A stretch of DNA of 39,233 bases from Gemmatimonadota bacterium. Lineage in GTDB: Bacteria; Gemmatimonadota; Gemmatimonadetes; Gemmatimonadales; GWC2-71-9. Of the stretch, positions 16,274-24,592 are shown piece after piece (position 1 is the stretch's first letter; the number at the start of each line of letters is the position of its first letter). The stretch covers positions 1 through 39,233 of the forward strand of contig QHUJ01000124.1 of NCBI GenBank assembly GCA_003221895.1. Direction: 5' to 3'. A program made the translations under genes and the position numbers. The notes beneath the pieces are model-generated. The model saw only the letters and a program-made list of their open reading frames with translations. It did not search any database and was not told the DNA's origin.

Positions 16274-16662
16274 TTCCTCATCGTGACGGTCGTTCCCTGC
16301 CCGACGACCGATTTGAGGTCGAACTCGTCCATCAGGCGCTTGGCACCGGGGAGCCCGGCACCAACGCCGTGCGACGTCGAATACCCGTACTGCATGGCCC
16401 GCTCGATATCGGGGATGCCGGGGCCCTGATCGCTCGCGATGATCGACACGCCCTGGCGATCGCCGTTCTGAACGAGACTGAGCGTGATCTCGCCCTTCTT
16501 CGCGTACATCAGGATATTGCGGGCAATTTCCGAGATCGCGGCGGCAATGACCGTCTGCTCACCGCTGGAGAATCCTGCGACCGCCGCTAGCGCGCGTCCT
16601 TGCTGTCTTGCTTCAACGACATCGACGTCGGCGGCAATCGTGAGGCGCAGCTCGTCACCCAC
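16255..16662 (-). CDS. rsbT: RsbT-like serine kinase / switch protein (GHKL ATPase fold)
   Basis: A 135-residue kinase-fold protein. The N-box is ISEIARNILMYAKKGEI, the ATP-lid D-x-G-x-G motif is ASDQGPGIPD, and the C-terminal GVGAGLPGAKRLMDEFDL is typical of RsbT. In B. subtilis RsbT phosphorylates RsbS and RsbR under stress and then leaves the stressosome to activate a partner. No RsbU or sigma-B is encoded in this window, so its target is unknown. The GTG at 16662 overlaps the rsbS end by 8 bases. Confidence 0.92.
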   Translation of the reverse strand: MGDELRLTIAADVDVVEARQQGRALAAVAGFSSGEQTVIAAAISEIARNILMYAKKGEITLSLVQNGDRQGVSIIASDQGPGIPDIERAMQYGYSTSHGVGAGLPGAKRLMDEFDLKSVVGQGTTVTMRKWRRSI

Positions 16663-17053
16663 GGCCGCTCGGGCGCTTGGGCTTCACTTCGAGCGTGCGC
16701 TCCTTGGTGCGGCCGTCCAGGAACGCGAGGCCTTCCTCCAGGTCCAGCACGGTGGCCACGCCCTTCAGGGTGAGCCCGAGCTGCACCATCGCGAAGGCGA
16801 CATCGGGCTGGATGCCCACGATCACCGTCTCGGCCCCGCGCAAGCGCGCCATGTGAGCGATGTCGCGCAAGGTCCGGACCGCGAAGGAATCCATGACGTC
16901 GAGGGCCGTCACGTCGACGATGACACCGCGGCAGCGCGACCGCCCGACCTGGGCGATCAGCGCTTCGCGAAGGTGCGAGAGATCGGCGTCAGTGAGAGCG
17001 GACTGAATCGACGCAATGAGGTACTGCCCCTGCCGCAGAATAGGTACTTCCAC
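16655..17053 (-). CDS. rsbS: RsbS-like STAS scaffold protein
   Basis: A 132-residue single STAS domain. It opens with VPILRQGQYLIASIQSALTD, typical of RsbS, and the phospho-acceptor region is DVTALDVMDSFAVRTL, with S56 in the place of Ser59 of B. subtilis RsbS. RsbS forms the stressosome core with RsbR and holds RsbT. The start is a GTG at 17053 with a good GGAGG 5 bases upstream. A Lys/Arg-rich tail after about residue 115 extends past the usual STAS end. Confidence 0.92.
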   Translation of the reverse strand: MEVPILRQGQYLIASIQSALTDADLSHLREALIAQVGRSRCRGVIVDVTALDVMDSFAVRTLRDIAHMARLRGAETVIVGIQPDVAFAMVQLGLTLKGVATVLDLEEGLAFLDGRTKERTLEVKPKRPSGRG

Positions 17054-17080
17054 TGCGTCCTCCGGAGCGGGGGGGGAGAG

Positions 17081-18016
17081 TTAGCGACTTGTTTCCGGCG
17101 GGAGCTCGCCGCGCATCGGCGGCGACGGCGGCGCACGATCCGCCAGCAGTCGCTCGGCCTCTTCGATACCTCCCTGCAAGTCACCGACGGTAGCCATTTC
17201 GCTGAGATCGACTCCGATCGTGACGAGCGTCTGCGCGATTTCCGGCGACAGGCCCGTTACGATGACGGTGGCACCGAGCAGGCGCGACGCTTCGACCGTC
17301 TGTACCAAGTGGTTCGCTACCCCTGAGTCCATGGCGGCCACACCGGTCACGTCGATGACGACGACCTTGGCGCGGTTGGCCCGAATCGCACGCAATAGCT
17401 GTTCGGTGAGCTGGCGCGCGCGCTGGGGATCGATGACGCCGATGATGGGCAGAATGAGCAGCCGCTCGCGCACCTGCAGCACCGGCGTGGACAGCTCCCG
17501 GATCGCTTCCTGTTGCTGCCGGATGATGCGCTCGCGCTCCTCCACGAATCCGACGGCCACCGTGTTGGCGATGCGGTTCGCCGCGGGCTCGTAGCTGTCG
17601 AGAATCCGGTTCAGTTTTTCGACGTTGTCCTGGTACTTGGTGAACAGCGAGCGGGCGAGCACGTCACGCAGCAGCAGCACGATGCCGACGACTTCGTCGG
17701 TTTCGACGCCTCGCGGGATGATGCGCTCCGACAGTCGCCGCGAGTAAGCTTGCAGGGCTTCGAAGGTTCCCGTCTCGAGCGCTTCCACGTAGTTGTCGTA
17801 CACGGCCGTGGCTTCGGCGAAGATTTCCTCTTCCGTCATCGCCGTCAGCAGCTCAGCTCGCGTGATGCGTCGCGCCCATTCCTCGCGCAGCTGCGTGCGG
17901 TTCTGGCGCAGGTGCGCGACCAGCTCGCGCAGCAAACCGGCCGACGACTCGGTCAGCCCACTGCCGGGCCCTTCGGAGGGACGGGTCATGACGGTCGTGC
18001 CTTTCTTGGTGTTCAT
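17081..18016 (-). CDS. rsbR: RsbR-like stressosome sensor (RsbRD-type N-terminus plus STAS)
   Basis: A 311-residue protein. Residues about 25-170 form a helical sensor region of the RsbR/RsbRD kind (REEWARRITRAELL, VYDNYVEAL, RLSERIIPRGV). The linker RELSTPVLQVRERLLILPIIG leads into a STAS domain to about residue 292. DVTGVAAMDSGVANHL carries S231 at the usual phosphorylated Thr position. A Pro-rich tail follows. RsbR proteins form the turrets of the stressosome and tune RsbT release. It starts 24 bases after the GGDEF gene; ATG codons at 18016 and 17989 are both possible starts. Confidence 0.9.
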   Translation of the reverse strand: MNTKKGTTVMTRPSEGPGSGLTESSAGLLRELVAHLRQNRTQLREEWARRITRAELLTAMTEEEIFAEATAVYDNYVEALETGTFEALQAYSRRLSERIIPRGVETDEVVGIVLLLRDVLARSLFTKYQDNVEKLNRILDSYEPAANRIANTVAVGFVEERERIIRQQQEAIRELSTPVLQVRERLLILPIIGVIDPQRARQLTEQLLRAIRANRAKVVVIDVTGVAAMDSGVANHLVQTVEASRLLGATVIVTGLSPEIAQTLVTIGVDLSEMATVGDLQGGIEEAERLLADRAPPSPPMRGELPPETSR

Positions 18017-18040
18017 GGCTCGAAACCTAGTTGCGGCAGG

Positions 18041-19417
18041 TTAGGGAGCAAGACCCGCGGTTCGTGTCTTGCGGCGTTCCTTCGTTTCGTACAGCGCGAC
18101 ATCGGCTGCGTTGAGCAATGCCTCGACCGTCTCCCCGTGCCCGGGGTACACTGCCACCCCGACACTGATAGACAAGTTAGGCTTTTCGGCGTCCGTGGCC
18201 AGCCGATCCGCGACTCCTCGGGCGACATGCCAGGCCGCCGCCTCGCCGGTCTCCGGCAGGACCAGCGCGAACTCATCCCCGCCGAAGCGCGCCGCCGTAT
18301 CGGTCGCCCGGCACGAGCCCAGCAAGGCCTCAGCCACGCGGCGAATCGCCAGGCTGCCGGCGAGGTGGCCGTGCCGGTCGTTGATCTGCTTCAGGCCGTC
18401 GAGGTCGAGCAGCACGACGGCCAGCGGCTGGGCGGTCCGACGCGAGCGCTTGATCTCCCCCTCCAGCGCGTTCACGAGCTGGCGATGGTTCGCGAGTCCC
18501 GTCAGCGGATCGGTGACCGCCAGCTCGCGCCACGTGCCCTCGATGTTCCGCTGGGCCGCGACGACGGCCGCGAGGACGAGACTCGTGACCGCGGTGGTAC
18601 CGGTCCACACCTGCAGCAGCGTCAGCGATTCGCCGACCGGATAGTGACCGAACGGGCCGAAGCCGTGCACGGTCCGCCCGACGGCGATGAGCGAGATGAT
18701 GAGGATCGCGGTGGCCGCCTCGCGCGGCCCGAAGCGGAACGCGATCCAGATCATCACCGGCCACAGCAACACGGTGAGCGAGTAATTGCGCGACGGGAAC
18801 AGCCCGCCGAAAATCGCGAACGTCACCAACGCGGTGACGACCGCGGCCGCAATCGCTTCGATCACGCGGCTGCGACTCATGGTCGACGCCGGCTTGACGC
18901 CGACCCACAGGATCAGCGCGGGCGCGATGACGATGTCTCCCACCGCATCGCCCAGCCACCACGTGAGCCACACGCGCGACGCGGCCGACCACGCGAGCAG
19001 GCCGCCGCCGAGGAGCGAGAAGACGCCGAGCGTCGCACTGACCATCGTGCTGAGCAGCGCGGCGAGCACGGTGAATCGGAGAATGTCGCCCACGCGGTCG
19101 AACACACGGCCGCCCCGCGCGAAGCGGTTGACGAGGTAGGAACCAAGCAAGCCTTCCACGGTATTGCCTAGGGCGATACCGATCGACGGCAGCACGGCAC
19201 CTGTGGTCGTCACGTTGGCAAGGAAGGCAGCGCCCAACATCGCGGGCCACACGCGGTAGCCGAACAGCACGAACGCCGCGAGCGCGATGCCCGCGGGCGG
19301 CCACACCGTCGTCACCGAACTGTTGATGAATGCGAATCGGAGTCCCAGTTTGGCGGTGAAATAGTAGATTGCGGACAGACCGATCAGCAGCGCGACGCGG
19401 CGTAGCGGCTGACTCAT
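18041..19417 (-). CDS. MASE1-GGDEF membrane diguanylate cyclase
   Basis: A 458-residue protein. Residues 1 to about 290 form a MASE1-type membrane sensor with about eight helices, recognisable from KLGLRFAFINSSVTTVWPPA and GDAVGDIVIAPALILW. The GGDEF domain has LAVVLLDLDGLKQINDRHGH and an intact active site at residues 379-383. An RxxD inhibitory site (RATD, 370-373) sits the standard five residues before it. It should therefore make c-di-GMP and be product-inhibited. The ATG at 19417 is preferred because a TAGCTT hexamer lies 7 bases upstream and the membrane domain begins at once; ATGs at 19447 and 19459 are alternatives. It heads the stressosome gene run and is the most obvious local output for it. 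Confidence 0.88.
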   Translation of the reverse strand: MSQPLRRVALLIGLSAIYYFTAKLGLRFAFINSSVTTVWPPAGIALAAFVLFGYRVWPAMLGAAFLANVTTTGAVLPSIGIALGNTVEGLLGSYLVNRFARGGRVFDRVGDILRFTVLAALLSTMVSATLGVFSLLGGGLLAWSAASRVWLTWWLGDAVGDIVIAPALILWVGVKPASTMSRSRVIEAIAAAVVTALVTFAIFGGLFPSRNYSLTVLLWPVMIWIAFRFGPREAATAILIISLIAVGRTVHGFGPFGHYPVGESLTLLQVWTGTTAVTSLVLAAVVAAQRNIEGTWRELAVTDPLTGLANHRQLVNALEGEIKRSRRTAQPLAVVLLDLDGLKQINDRHGHLAGSLAIRRVAEALLGSCRATDTAARFGGDEFALVLPETGEAAAWHVARGVADRLATDAEKPNLSISVGVAVYPGHGETVEALLNAADVALYETKERRKTRTAGLAP

Positions 19418-19424
19418 CTGGCCT

Positions 19425-19430
19425 AAGCTA
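19425..19430 (-). promoter_or_regulatory. Candidate -10 hexamer upstream of the MASE1-GGDEF gene
   Basis: On the minus strand TAGCTT ends 7 bases before the ATG at 19417, the placement seen at other first genes here. No Shine-Dalgarno sequence is present at that ATG. If translation starts at 19447 or 19459 instead, this site would lie inside the coding region and would be meaningless. Confidence 0.3.
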
Positions 19431-19619
19431 AAGGAGCGATTTTCCATGAGCCCACTCATCCCCGCGATTGAATGCCCCTAGTCCTGCGCGCCCACCACAT
19501 TACGCTCAGGAAGAGCGGTGGTGTGTGCCTTGGATCACTACGCCCGAGAAGGGGGGTGGACTACGGCTTGGTCCATTCGCCGCGTCGAGCGTCGGGTCAG
19601 TCCCGAGCGCCGGCACGGA

Positions 19620-20654
19620 TCAGATAGACGAGGTTTGGAGCACGAAGGAGCCACGCCTGTGGCCGGCAACGTTCGCCTCACGAAGCGGGAGCGAGAGATC
19701 AGAGCGCTCATCGCCGCGGGGCTCGGCAACAAGGAAATCGCGCGGCGGCTCAACATCGCGACCAATACCGTCAAGAGTCACGTGCACAACATGCTGGGCA
19801 AGCTCGCCGCCTTGACGCCACCCGATCGGCGCCAGAGCAGCCGCGGCCGCCGCGGGACGAGCCGCCGGTCGTATCGCTTCTCCCGCTGACGGCGTACCGG
19901 CCGTCTCCCTCAAAAACCGCTGAAACACCGGATTTCGCGGGTAGCGCGCGGCGAGCGACTCCACGTAGCTGCGCGCCTCGCGCTCGAGTACCGCCCGCCC
20001 CGCAGGATCGTGCGCGGCTTCCCGCATCAGCGCCGCGGCGAGCACCCACGTGCTCTCGACGCGTGCGAGATCGCCATCGTGCGCCGCGCGGCGCAGATAG
20101 CGAATCCCCCGCTCCGCATTGCCGCTTCCCAGACCGATGAGGCGCGCGAAGAACCGCGATAGCGCACCCGCGCGAGCCAGGCCGTATTCGTACACGCCCA
20201 GGCCCAGATAGCAATCGAAGCACGTGGAGTCGGACGCCAGCAGACGCTGGTAAATGTCGCGCATCGCCTTGGCGTCTTTGGCGGCGCTGAAACCGTGGCC
20301 GTGTTCGTCGCGCTGCCGAGCGCGGTACCCGAGCGCCGTGGCCAACCAGAAATCGGCCGTGCCGGCGGGTTTATTGCGCGCGCGCACGAGCGCCAAGCCG
20401 AGCAGCGAGTCGATGCGCGCCAGCTCGTAGTTGGAGGAATCGAGCGCGGAGGCCCACCAGATATAGGCGCCGGCCTGAAAGACGAGCGGCGCTGGATCCG
20501 TCGTATCGCGCCGCGCCAGCGCCTCGAAGTACGCTGCCGCGCCCGCGAAATCTCCGCCGTACAGCGTATCCAGTCCGGCGCGCAGAACGTCGCCAGGGGG
20601 AGTGGTCTGCTGGAGCATCAGCACGATCGCGGCCAACATCCCGATGCTCCCCAT
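19620..20654 (-). CDS. TPR-like repeat protein, exported or membrane-anchored
   Basis: The frame encodes 344 residues. Residues 1-16 ([16 protein letters not shown]) form a signal or anchor. Residues 20-250 are helical repeats in TPR style: [78 protein letters not shown] and [21 protein letters not shown]145 and C148 form a CxxC. Residues after about 252 turn into Ala/Pro/Arg-rich sequence exactly where the antisense GerE-like gene begins, so the natural end was probably near residue 252 and the tail is likely read-through. The role is unknown. It follows mrp after 13 bases. Confidence 0.72.
   Translation of the reverse strand: MGSIGMLAAIVLMLQQTTPPGDVLRAGLDTLYGGDFAGAAAYFEALARRDTTDPAPLVFQAGAYIWWASALDSSNYELARIDSLLGLALVRARNKPAGTADFWLATALGYRARQRDEHGHGFSAAKDAKAMRDIYQRLLASDSTCFDCYLGLGVYEYGLARAGALSRFFARLIGLGSGNAERGIRYLRRAAHDGDLARVESTWVLAAALMREAAHDPAGRAVLEREARSYVESLAARYPRNPVFQRFLRETAGTPSAGEAIRPAARPAAAAAALAPIGWRQGGELAQHVVHVTLDGIGRDVEPPRDFLVAEPRGDERSDLSLPLREANVAGHRRGSFVLQTSSI
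19645..19650 (+). promoter_or_regulatory. Strong ribosome-binding site that fixes the GerE-like start
   Basis: AAGGAG at 19645-19650 lies exactly 8 bases before the GTG at 19659-19661. It is one of the best Shine-Dalgarno matches in the window. It picks that GTG over the much earlier in-frame start at 19518, whose leader looks non-coding. Confidence 0.65.
19659..19889 (+). CDS. Small stand-alone LuxR/GerE-type HTH regulator
   Basis: A 76-residue DNA-binding protein consisting of a LuxR-type helix-turn-helix and a basic tail. [20 protein letters not shown] and [20 protein letters not shown] match the GerE/LuxR fold with its recognition helix. Length is close to GerE (74 residues), which also lacks a receiver domain. 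The last 20 residues are Arg/Ser-rich and atypical. The gene is divergent from the MASE1-GGDEF/stressosome run and may regulate it. The whole gene lies antisense within the 3' end of the TPR reading frame at 19620-20654, so one of the two ends may be abnormal. Confidence 0.7.
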   Translation: MAGNVRLTKREREIRALIAAGLGNKEIARRLNIATNTVKSHVHNMLGKLAALTPPDRRQSSRGRRGTSRRSYRFSR

Positions 20655-20667
20655 CCCGACCTCCAGC

Positions 20668-21777
20668 TCAGCGCGGTGCAGTGATGGGCAGCGCGGGCGA
20701 CAAACCCGCGACCCGCGCCGTCACGGCGCGGGCGAGATCGCGCAACGCGACACCGGCGGGTGACTGGGGTTCGCTCACGACAATCGGCTTCCCGCTATCG
20801 GCCAGCTCGGCCATGCCGGCCTGCAGCGGGACCTGGCCGAGCAGCGGCACGTGCAGCTCGGCGGCGAGACGCGCACCGCCGCCCGCCAAAAACACCTCGG
20901 AGCGCGTGTGGCAATGCGGGCACACGAAGTAGCTCATGTTCTCGACGATCCCCACGACGTGGACGCCGACGCGCTCGAACATCTTGGCGCCGCGCAGCGA
21001 GTCGCCGACCGCCATCTCCTGCGGCGTCGTCACGATGATCGCGCCGTGCAATCGCACGATCTGCGTGAGCGACAGCTGCGCATCACCCGTGCCGGGGGGC
21101 AGGTCGACCAGGAAATAGTCCAGCTCGCCCCACGCCACGTCGCGCAGGAACTGGGTGATGATTTTCATGATGATGGGACCGCGCCAGATCGCCGGGGCGT
21201 CGCGCTCCACGATGAAGCCGAGCGACATCAACTTCACGCCGTGAGCGTCGAGCGGGTGAATCTTGCCACCCTGCACCTCCGGCTTTGTGTCCACGCCGAA
21301 CATCCGCGGAATGTTCGGACCATAGATGTCGGCGTCCATCAGTCCGACCCGATGGCCCTCGAGGGCCAGCGCCGCCGCGAGATTCGCCGAGACGGTGGAC
21401 TTCCCGACGCCGCCCTTGCCGCTCGAGATCGCGAGGACCTTGCCCAGATGCGGCAGCTCGTCCGGCGTGGGAGGTGCCGGCGGGGCCGGTGGGCGGCCAG
21501 CCGGCCGGGCGGGCGGTCCGTCTCCGCCAGCCGCCGAGTCAACGAGATTCACCTTGACACCCGTGACACCGGACACGCCTTCGACGGCTTTTCGCGCTTG
21601 ACGCGCCAGTGCGCCGGGATCGTCGCGCGTCAGCACGAACGTGAAGCTCACACTGCCTTGCTCGTCGACGGCCAGATCGCGCACCATACCGGCGGCGACG
21701 ATGTCGCGGCCGTGACGAGGATTGGTAACGCCGCCGAGCGCCTGTGCGACGCGGGATTTGAGGTCCGCAGCGCTCAT
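20668..21777 (-). CDS. mrp: Mrp/ApbC iron-sulfur cluster carrier ATPase
   Basis: A 369-residue P-loop protein. Residues 1-80 form a MIP18/DUF59 domain. A Pro/Ala-rich linker (82-107) follows, then the Mrp ATPase with the deviant Walker A SGKGGVGKST (119-128), DADIYGPNIPRMFG, VDLPPGTGDAQL and the cluster-binding CPHC motif. Mrp carries Fe-S clusters to target proteins in the cytoplasm. The start forms an ATGA overlap with the nrnA stop. Confidence 0.94.
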   Translation of the reverse strand: MSAADLKSRVAQALGGVTNPRHGRDIVAAGMVRDLAVDEQGSVSFTFVLTRDDPGALARQARKAVEGVSGVTGVKVNLVDSAAGGDGPPARPAGRPPAPPAPPTPDELPHLGKVLAISSGKGGVGKSTVSANLAAALALEGHRVGLMDADIYGPNIPRMFGVDTKPEVQGGKIHPLDAHGVKLMSLGFIVERDAPAIWRGPIIMKIITQFLRDVAWGELDYFLVDLPPGTGDAQLSLTQIVRLHGAIIVTTPQEMAVGDSLRGAKMFERVGVHVVGIVENMSYFVCPHCHTRSEVFLAGGGARLAAELHVPLLGQVPLQAGMAELADSGKPIVVSEPQSPAGVALRDLARAVTARVAGLSPALPITAPR

Positions 21778-22799
21778 GGGGACTGGCCGTTGCGCAGAAA
21801 GCGGCGAGCGGCGGTCAGCACCTTCTCTTCGACGTCCGCCATCGAGCCGGCGAGTGAGGCGCCCGCCGCGCGATGATGGCCGCCGCCGCCGAACTGATGC
21901 GCCAGCTCCGCGACGTCGACTTCCCCCATCGAGCGGAACGACACCTTGATGCGACCGTTGCCGATGTGCCGGAACAGCAGCGCGAGCCGCACACCGGCGA
22001 TGGAGCGGGGGAACTCCACGATGCCGTCAAGATCGTCGGGAGTCACCTCGTGGCGGCGCAGCGCATCGGGGGGAACGCTGACCCAGGCGAGGCCGACATC
22101 CGGCTCGACGACGAGCGTTTGGAGCACTTCCGCCAGCAGCCGCACGCGCCCTTCCGGCGCGCTGGCGTACACCGAGGCGTAGACCTCTTCCGGATCGACG
22201 CCATGCTCGAGCAACGCGGCGGCGACGCGCAGCGCGCGGGCGGTCGTGTTGGAGAAGCGAAAGCCGCCGGTGTCGGTGAGCAATCCGACATACAGCGCCT
22301 GCGCGCTCTCGGGTGTGAGCGGCCAGCCCGCGACGCCCGCGAGATCGAAGATCAGCTCCGCCGTCGCGGTCGCATCCGGCGCGATCAGACACGGACCGAC
22401 CGGCAGGTTCACCGGCCCGACGTGGTGGTCGATGCACACGAACGCGGGCTCCCGCCTCTTGATCACCGGCGCGAGCTCGCCGAGCCGCGTGAGGTCGCCG
22501 ATGTCGAGCGACGCGACGATGTCCGCGCGCTCGATCTCGCGTACCGCATGCTGGCTCGCGTCTGCGCCTGCGGGAAGGAGGAAGGTGAACCGGTCCGGAA
22601 TGCGGGTGGGATTGGCGATCTTCACCGAGACGCCCTGCGCCCGCAGCATGTGCCAGAGTCCGATTTCGCTGCCGACGCCGTCGCCGTCCGCATTGACGTG
22701 TGTCGTGAGAACGACGTGACGCGCGCCCGTCAAGGCGGCCGCAACGTCACGTGCCGCCCGAGCGCGGTCGGGTGGAATCGGTACTCCATTCGAACTCAT
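21774..22799 (-). CDS. nrnA: DHH-family phosphoesterase, NrnA-like (nanoRNase / pAp phosphatase)
   Basis: A 341-residue DHH-DHHA1 protein of normal NrnA length. Metal-binding motifs are HVNADGDGVGSEIGL near residue 34, DIGDLTRLG, and CIDHHVGP. The DHHA1 end has HQFGGGGHHRAAGASL. NrnA enzymes degrade short oligoribonucleotides and dephosphorylate 3'-phosphoadenosine 5'-phosphate, and some also take part in pGpG removal. The ATG at 22799 fits the family N-terminus; longer frames upstream are unlike coding sequence. TATCTT lies 7 bases before this ATG. Confidence 0.9.
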   Translation of the reverse strand: MSSNGVPIPPDRARAARDVAAALTGARHVVLTTHVNADGDGVGSEIGLWHMLRAQGVSVKIANPTRIPDRFTFLLPAGADASQHAVREIERADIVASLDIGDLTRLGELAPVIKRREPAFVCIDHHVGPVNLPVGPCLIAPDATATAELIFDLAGVAGWPLTPESAQALYVGLLTDTGGFRFSNTTARALRVAAALLEHGVDPEEVYASVYASAPEGRVRLLAEVLQTLVVEPDVGLAWVSVPPDALRRHEVTPDDLDGIVEFPRSIAGVRLALLFRHIGNGRIKVSFRSMGEVDVAELAHQFGGGGHHRAAGASLAGSMADVEEKVLTAARRFLRNGQSP

Positions 22800-22806
22800 C
22801 TCGGAG

Positions 22807-22812
22807 AAGATA
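22807..22812 (-). promoter_or_regulatory. Candidate -10 hexamer of a leaderless promoter (nrnA)
   Basis: On the minus strand TATCTT ends 7 bases before the nrnA ATG. CAGACA, a 4-of-6 match to a -35 box, precedes it with a 16-base spacer. There is no clear ribosome-binding site, so the mRNA may start at or next to the ATG. Confidence 0.4.
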
Positions 22813-22889
22813 ATCGCGTCCTGAACGTTGTCTGCTGCTAGGGACTTTTGATCTAGCTCTTTTGGCTGGGATCGCAGGCTAACGCCCGC

Positions 22890-22930
22890 GCTCGGCAAGC
22901 GCTGTCCAAAAGGGACAGAGCGTGCCGAGC
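22890..22930. terminator. Long hairpin downstream of the amino-acid permease gene
   Basis: Arms at 22890-22907 and 22913-22930 pair over 18 positions with two mismatches, around the loop AAAAG. It lies 26 bases beyond the permease stop and about 80 bases upstream of the nrnA candidate promoter. No T-run follows on the minus strand, so it may be a non-classical terminator or an RNA-stabilising structure. Confidence 0.55.
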
Positions 22931-22955
22931 GCATCCAGCCGTCGGCCTCTTGTGC

Positions 22956-24524
22956 TTACCGCGCCGGTGGCGCTTGTCGCATGCCGGCGCTGCCACCGCC
23001 ACGTGATCCAGACGCAATCTCACGCTGCAACCGGCTGTGGTGCCGGCTGTACCCGAAGTAGATCACGAAGCCGATCAGCAACCACACGAACAGCCGGATC
23101 CAGGTGTCCAGGGGCAGCGTGGCCATCAAACCGAGACAGCAGATCACTCCCATGATCGGCACGAACGGAACCCACGGCGTCTTAAACGGCCGGTCGAGGT
23201 CGGGCCGCTTCTTTCTTAGAATCATGACGCCGGCGCACACCAGGACGAACGCGAGCAATGTGCCGATATTCACGAGCTGCCCAAGCAATTGGAGCGGTAA
23301 GAGCCCCGTCGCGAGCCCCACCGCGATGCCGGTATAGATCGTCGACAGGTACGGCGTGCGGAACCTGGGATGCACTTTCCCCGCCCAGCCGCCGAGCAGG
23401 CCGTCCCGCGACATCGAGTAGAACACGCGCGACTGCCCGAGCAACATCACGAGGATGACCGAGCCGAGACCGAGGACAGCACCGATATCGACCGAGATCC
23501 GCACCCACTCGGGCGCGCCGACGTGCTTCATCGCGTAGGCCATCGGGGCGGCATAGTCGGGGGGCGACGAAGTCTGGAGGGCGAGCAGTTCCTTGTAGTT
23601 GACCATGCCGGTCAGCAGCGCCGAGACAAGGACGTACAGCAGCGTGCAGACCAGCAGCGAGCCGAGAATGCCGATGGGCATGTCCTTCTGCGGATTGCGG
23701 GCCTCCTGTGCCGCCGTCGAAACGGCGTCGAATCCGATGTAGGCGAAGAACACGAGTCCCGCGCCGCGCAGGACGCCGGACACGCCGTAGGTTCCCCACT
23801 CTCCCGCGTTCGGGGGAATCAGCGGGTGCCAGTTCGACGAGGTGACGTGCCCGAGGCCGACGCCGACGATGAGGAAGATGATGGCGAGTTTGAGCAGCAC
23901 GATGAAATTGTTGACCCGCGCCGACTCCTTGATGCCGATCACCAGGATCGTGGACATCACGGCCACGATGAACACCGCCGGCAGGTTGACCAGGGCACCA
24001 GTCAGGTTGAGACCGGTGTGCGCGCAGCCCGCGATGGCAGCCTGCACGTTGGCGGTGGTGCACCACGTGGTCGGCGCGGCCGTGAGCGTAGCCGGGAGGT
24101 GAAGGCCGAAATTGCCGAGTAGGCTCACGAAGTGACCCGACCACCCCACCCCTACGGTCGCGGCGCCGGCGGCGTACTCGAGGACGAGATCCCACCCGAT
24201 GATCCACGCAACCAGCTCGCCCATGGTCGCATACGAGTACGTATAGGCGCTGCCCGCGACGGGCACCGCGCTCGCCATTTCGGCGTAGCAGAGGCCGGCG
24301 AAGGCGCAGGCGATTCCGACCAGGATCATCGATATCCACACTGCGGGCCCCGCATACTGCGCGGCAGCCTGACCGGTGAGCACGAAGATACCGGCGCCGA
24401 TGATCGCCCCGATGCCCAGGGTTATCAGGTTAAGCGGGGTGAGCGCCCGTTTCAGCTGATGCTCGCCCGCCGCGTCGGCTTCCGCGCGCAGGTTGGAGAT
24501 CGATTTCGTAGCCCACAAATTCAT
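22956..24524 (-). CDS. APC-family amino acid permease (cationic amino acid transporter-like)
   Basis: A 522-residue integral membrane protein with about twelve helices. The substrate-binding helix 1 motif is LGIGAIIGAGIFVLTG. Further family blocks are CAFAGLCYAEMASAVPVAGS, SYATMGELVAWIIGWDL, FFAYIGFDAVSTAAQEARNP and RVFYSMSRDGLL. It resembles YfnA/CAT-type proton-coupled permeases for basic or branched amino acids; the exact substrate is not predictable. A GGAG ribosome site lies 6 bases before the ATG. A His/Arg and Gly-rich cytoplasmic tail ends the protein. Confidence 0.93.
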   Translation of the reverse strand: MNLWATKSISNLRAEADAAGEHQLKRALTPLNLITLGIGAIIGAGIFVLTGQAAAQYAGPAVWISMILVGIACAFAGLCYAEMASAVPVAGSAYTYSYATMGELVAWIIGWDLVLEYAAGAATVGVGWSGHFVSLLGNFGLHLPATLTAAPTTWCTTANVQAAIAGCAHTGLNLTGALVNLPAVFIVAVMSTILVIGIKESARVNNFIVLLKLAIIFLIVGVGLGHVTSSNWHPLIPPNAGEWGTYGVSGVLRGAGLVFFAYIGFDAVSTAAQEARNPQKDMPIGILGSLLVCTLLYVLVSALLTGMVNYKELLALQTSSPPDYAAPMAYAMKHVGAPEWVRISVDIGAVLGLGSVILVMLLGQSRVFYSMSRDGLLGGWAGKVHPRFRTPYLSTIYTGIAVGLATGLLPLQLLGQLVNIGTLLAFVLVCAGVMILRKKRPDLDRPFKTPWVPFVPIMGVICCLGLMATLPLDTWIRLFVWLLIGFVIYFGYSRHHSRLQREIASGSRGGGSAGMRQAPPAR

Positions 24525-24592
24525 GCGGGACTCCGTTCAGGAAGGGTGCCCCAAGTTGGCTCGGAGCGGAAATCTGTCAATAGAGGCGGAGG

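Noticed and set aside
17068-17076. Poly(G) run near the rsbR/rsbS joint as another slippage site
   Set aside because: It is only about 8-9 bases long and lies between the two genes, so slippage would not shift any frame.
17513-19171. 552-codon open frame on the plus strand
   Set aside because: It is antisense to rsbR and the MASE1-GGDEF gene, both with strong domain evidence. It is a composition artefact.
19518-19658. Longer N-terminus for the GerE-like regulator
   Set aside because: The residues before the GTG at 19659 are unlike any known domain, while AAGGAG at the ideal distance supports the short form. No receiver domain is encoded upstream.
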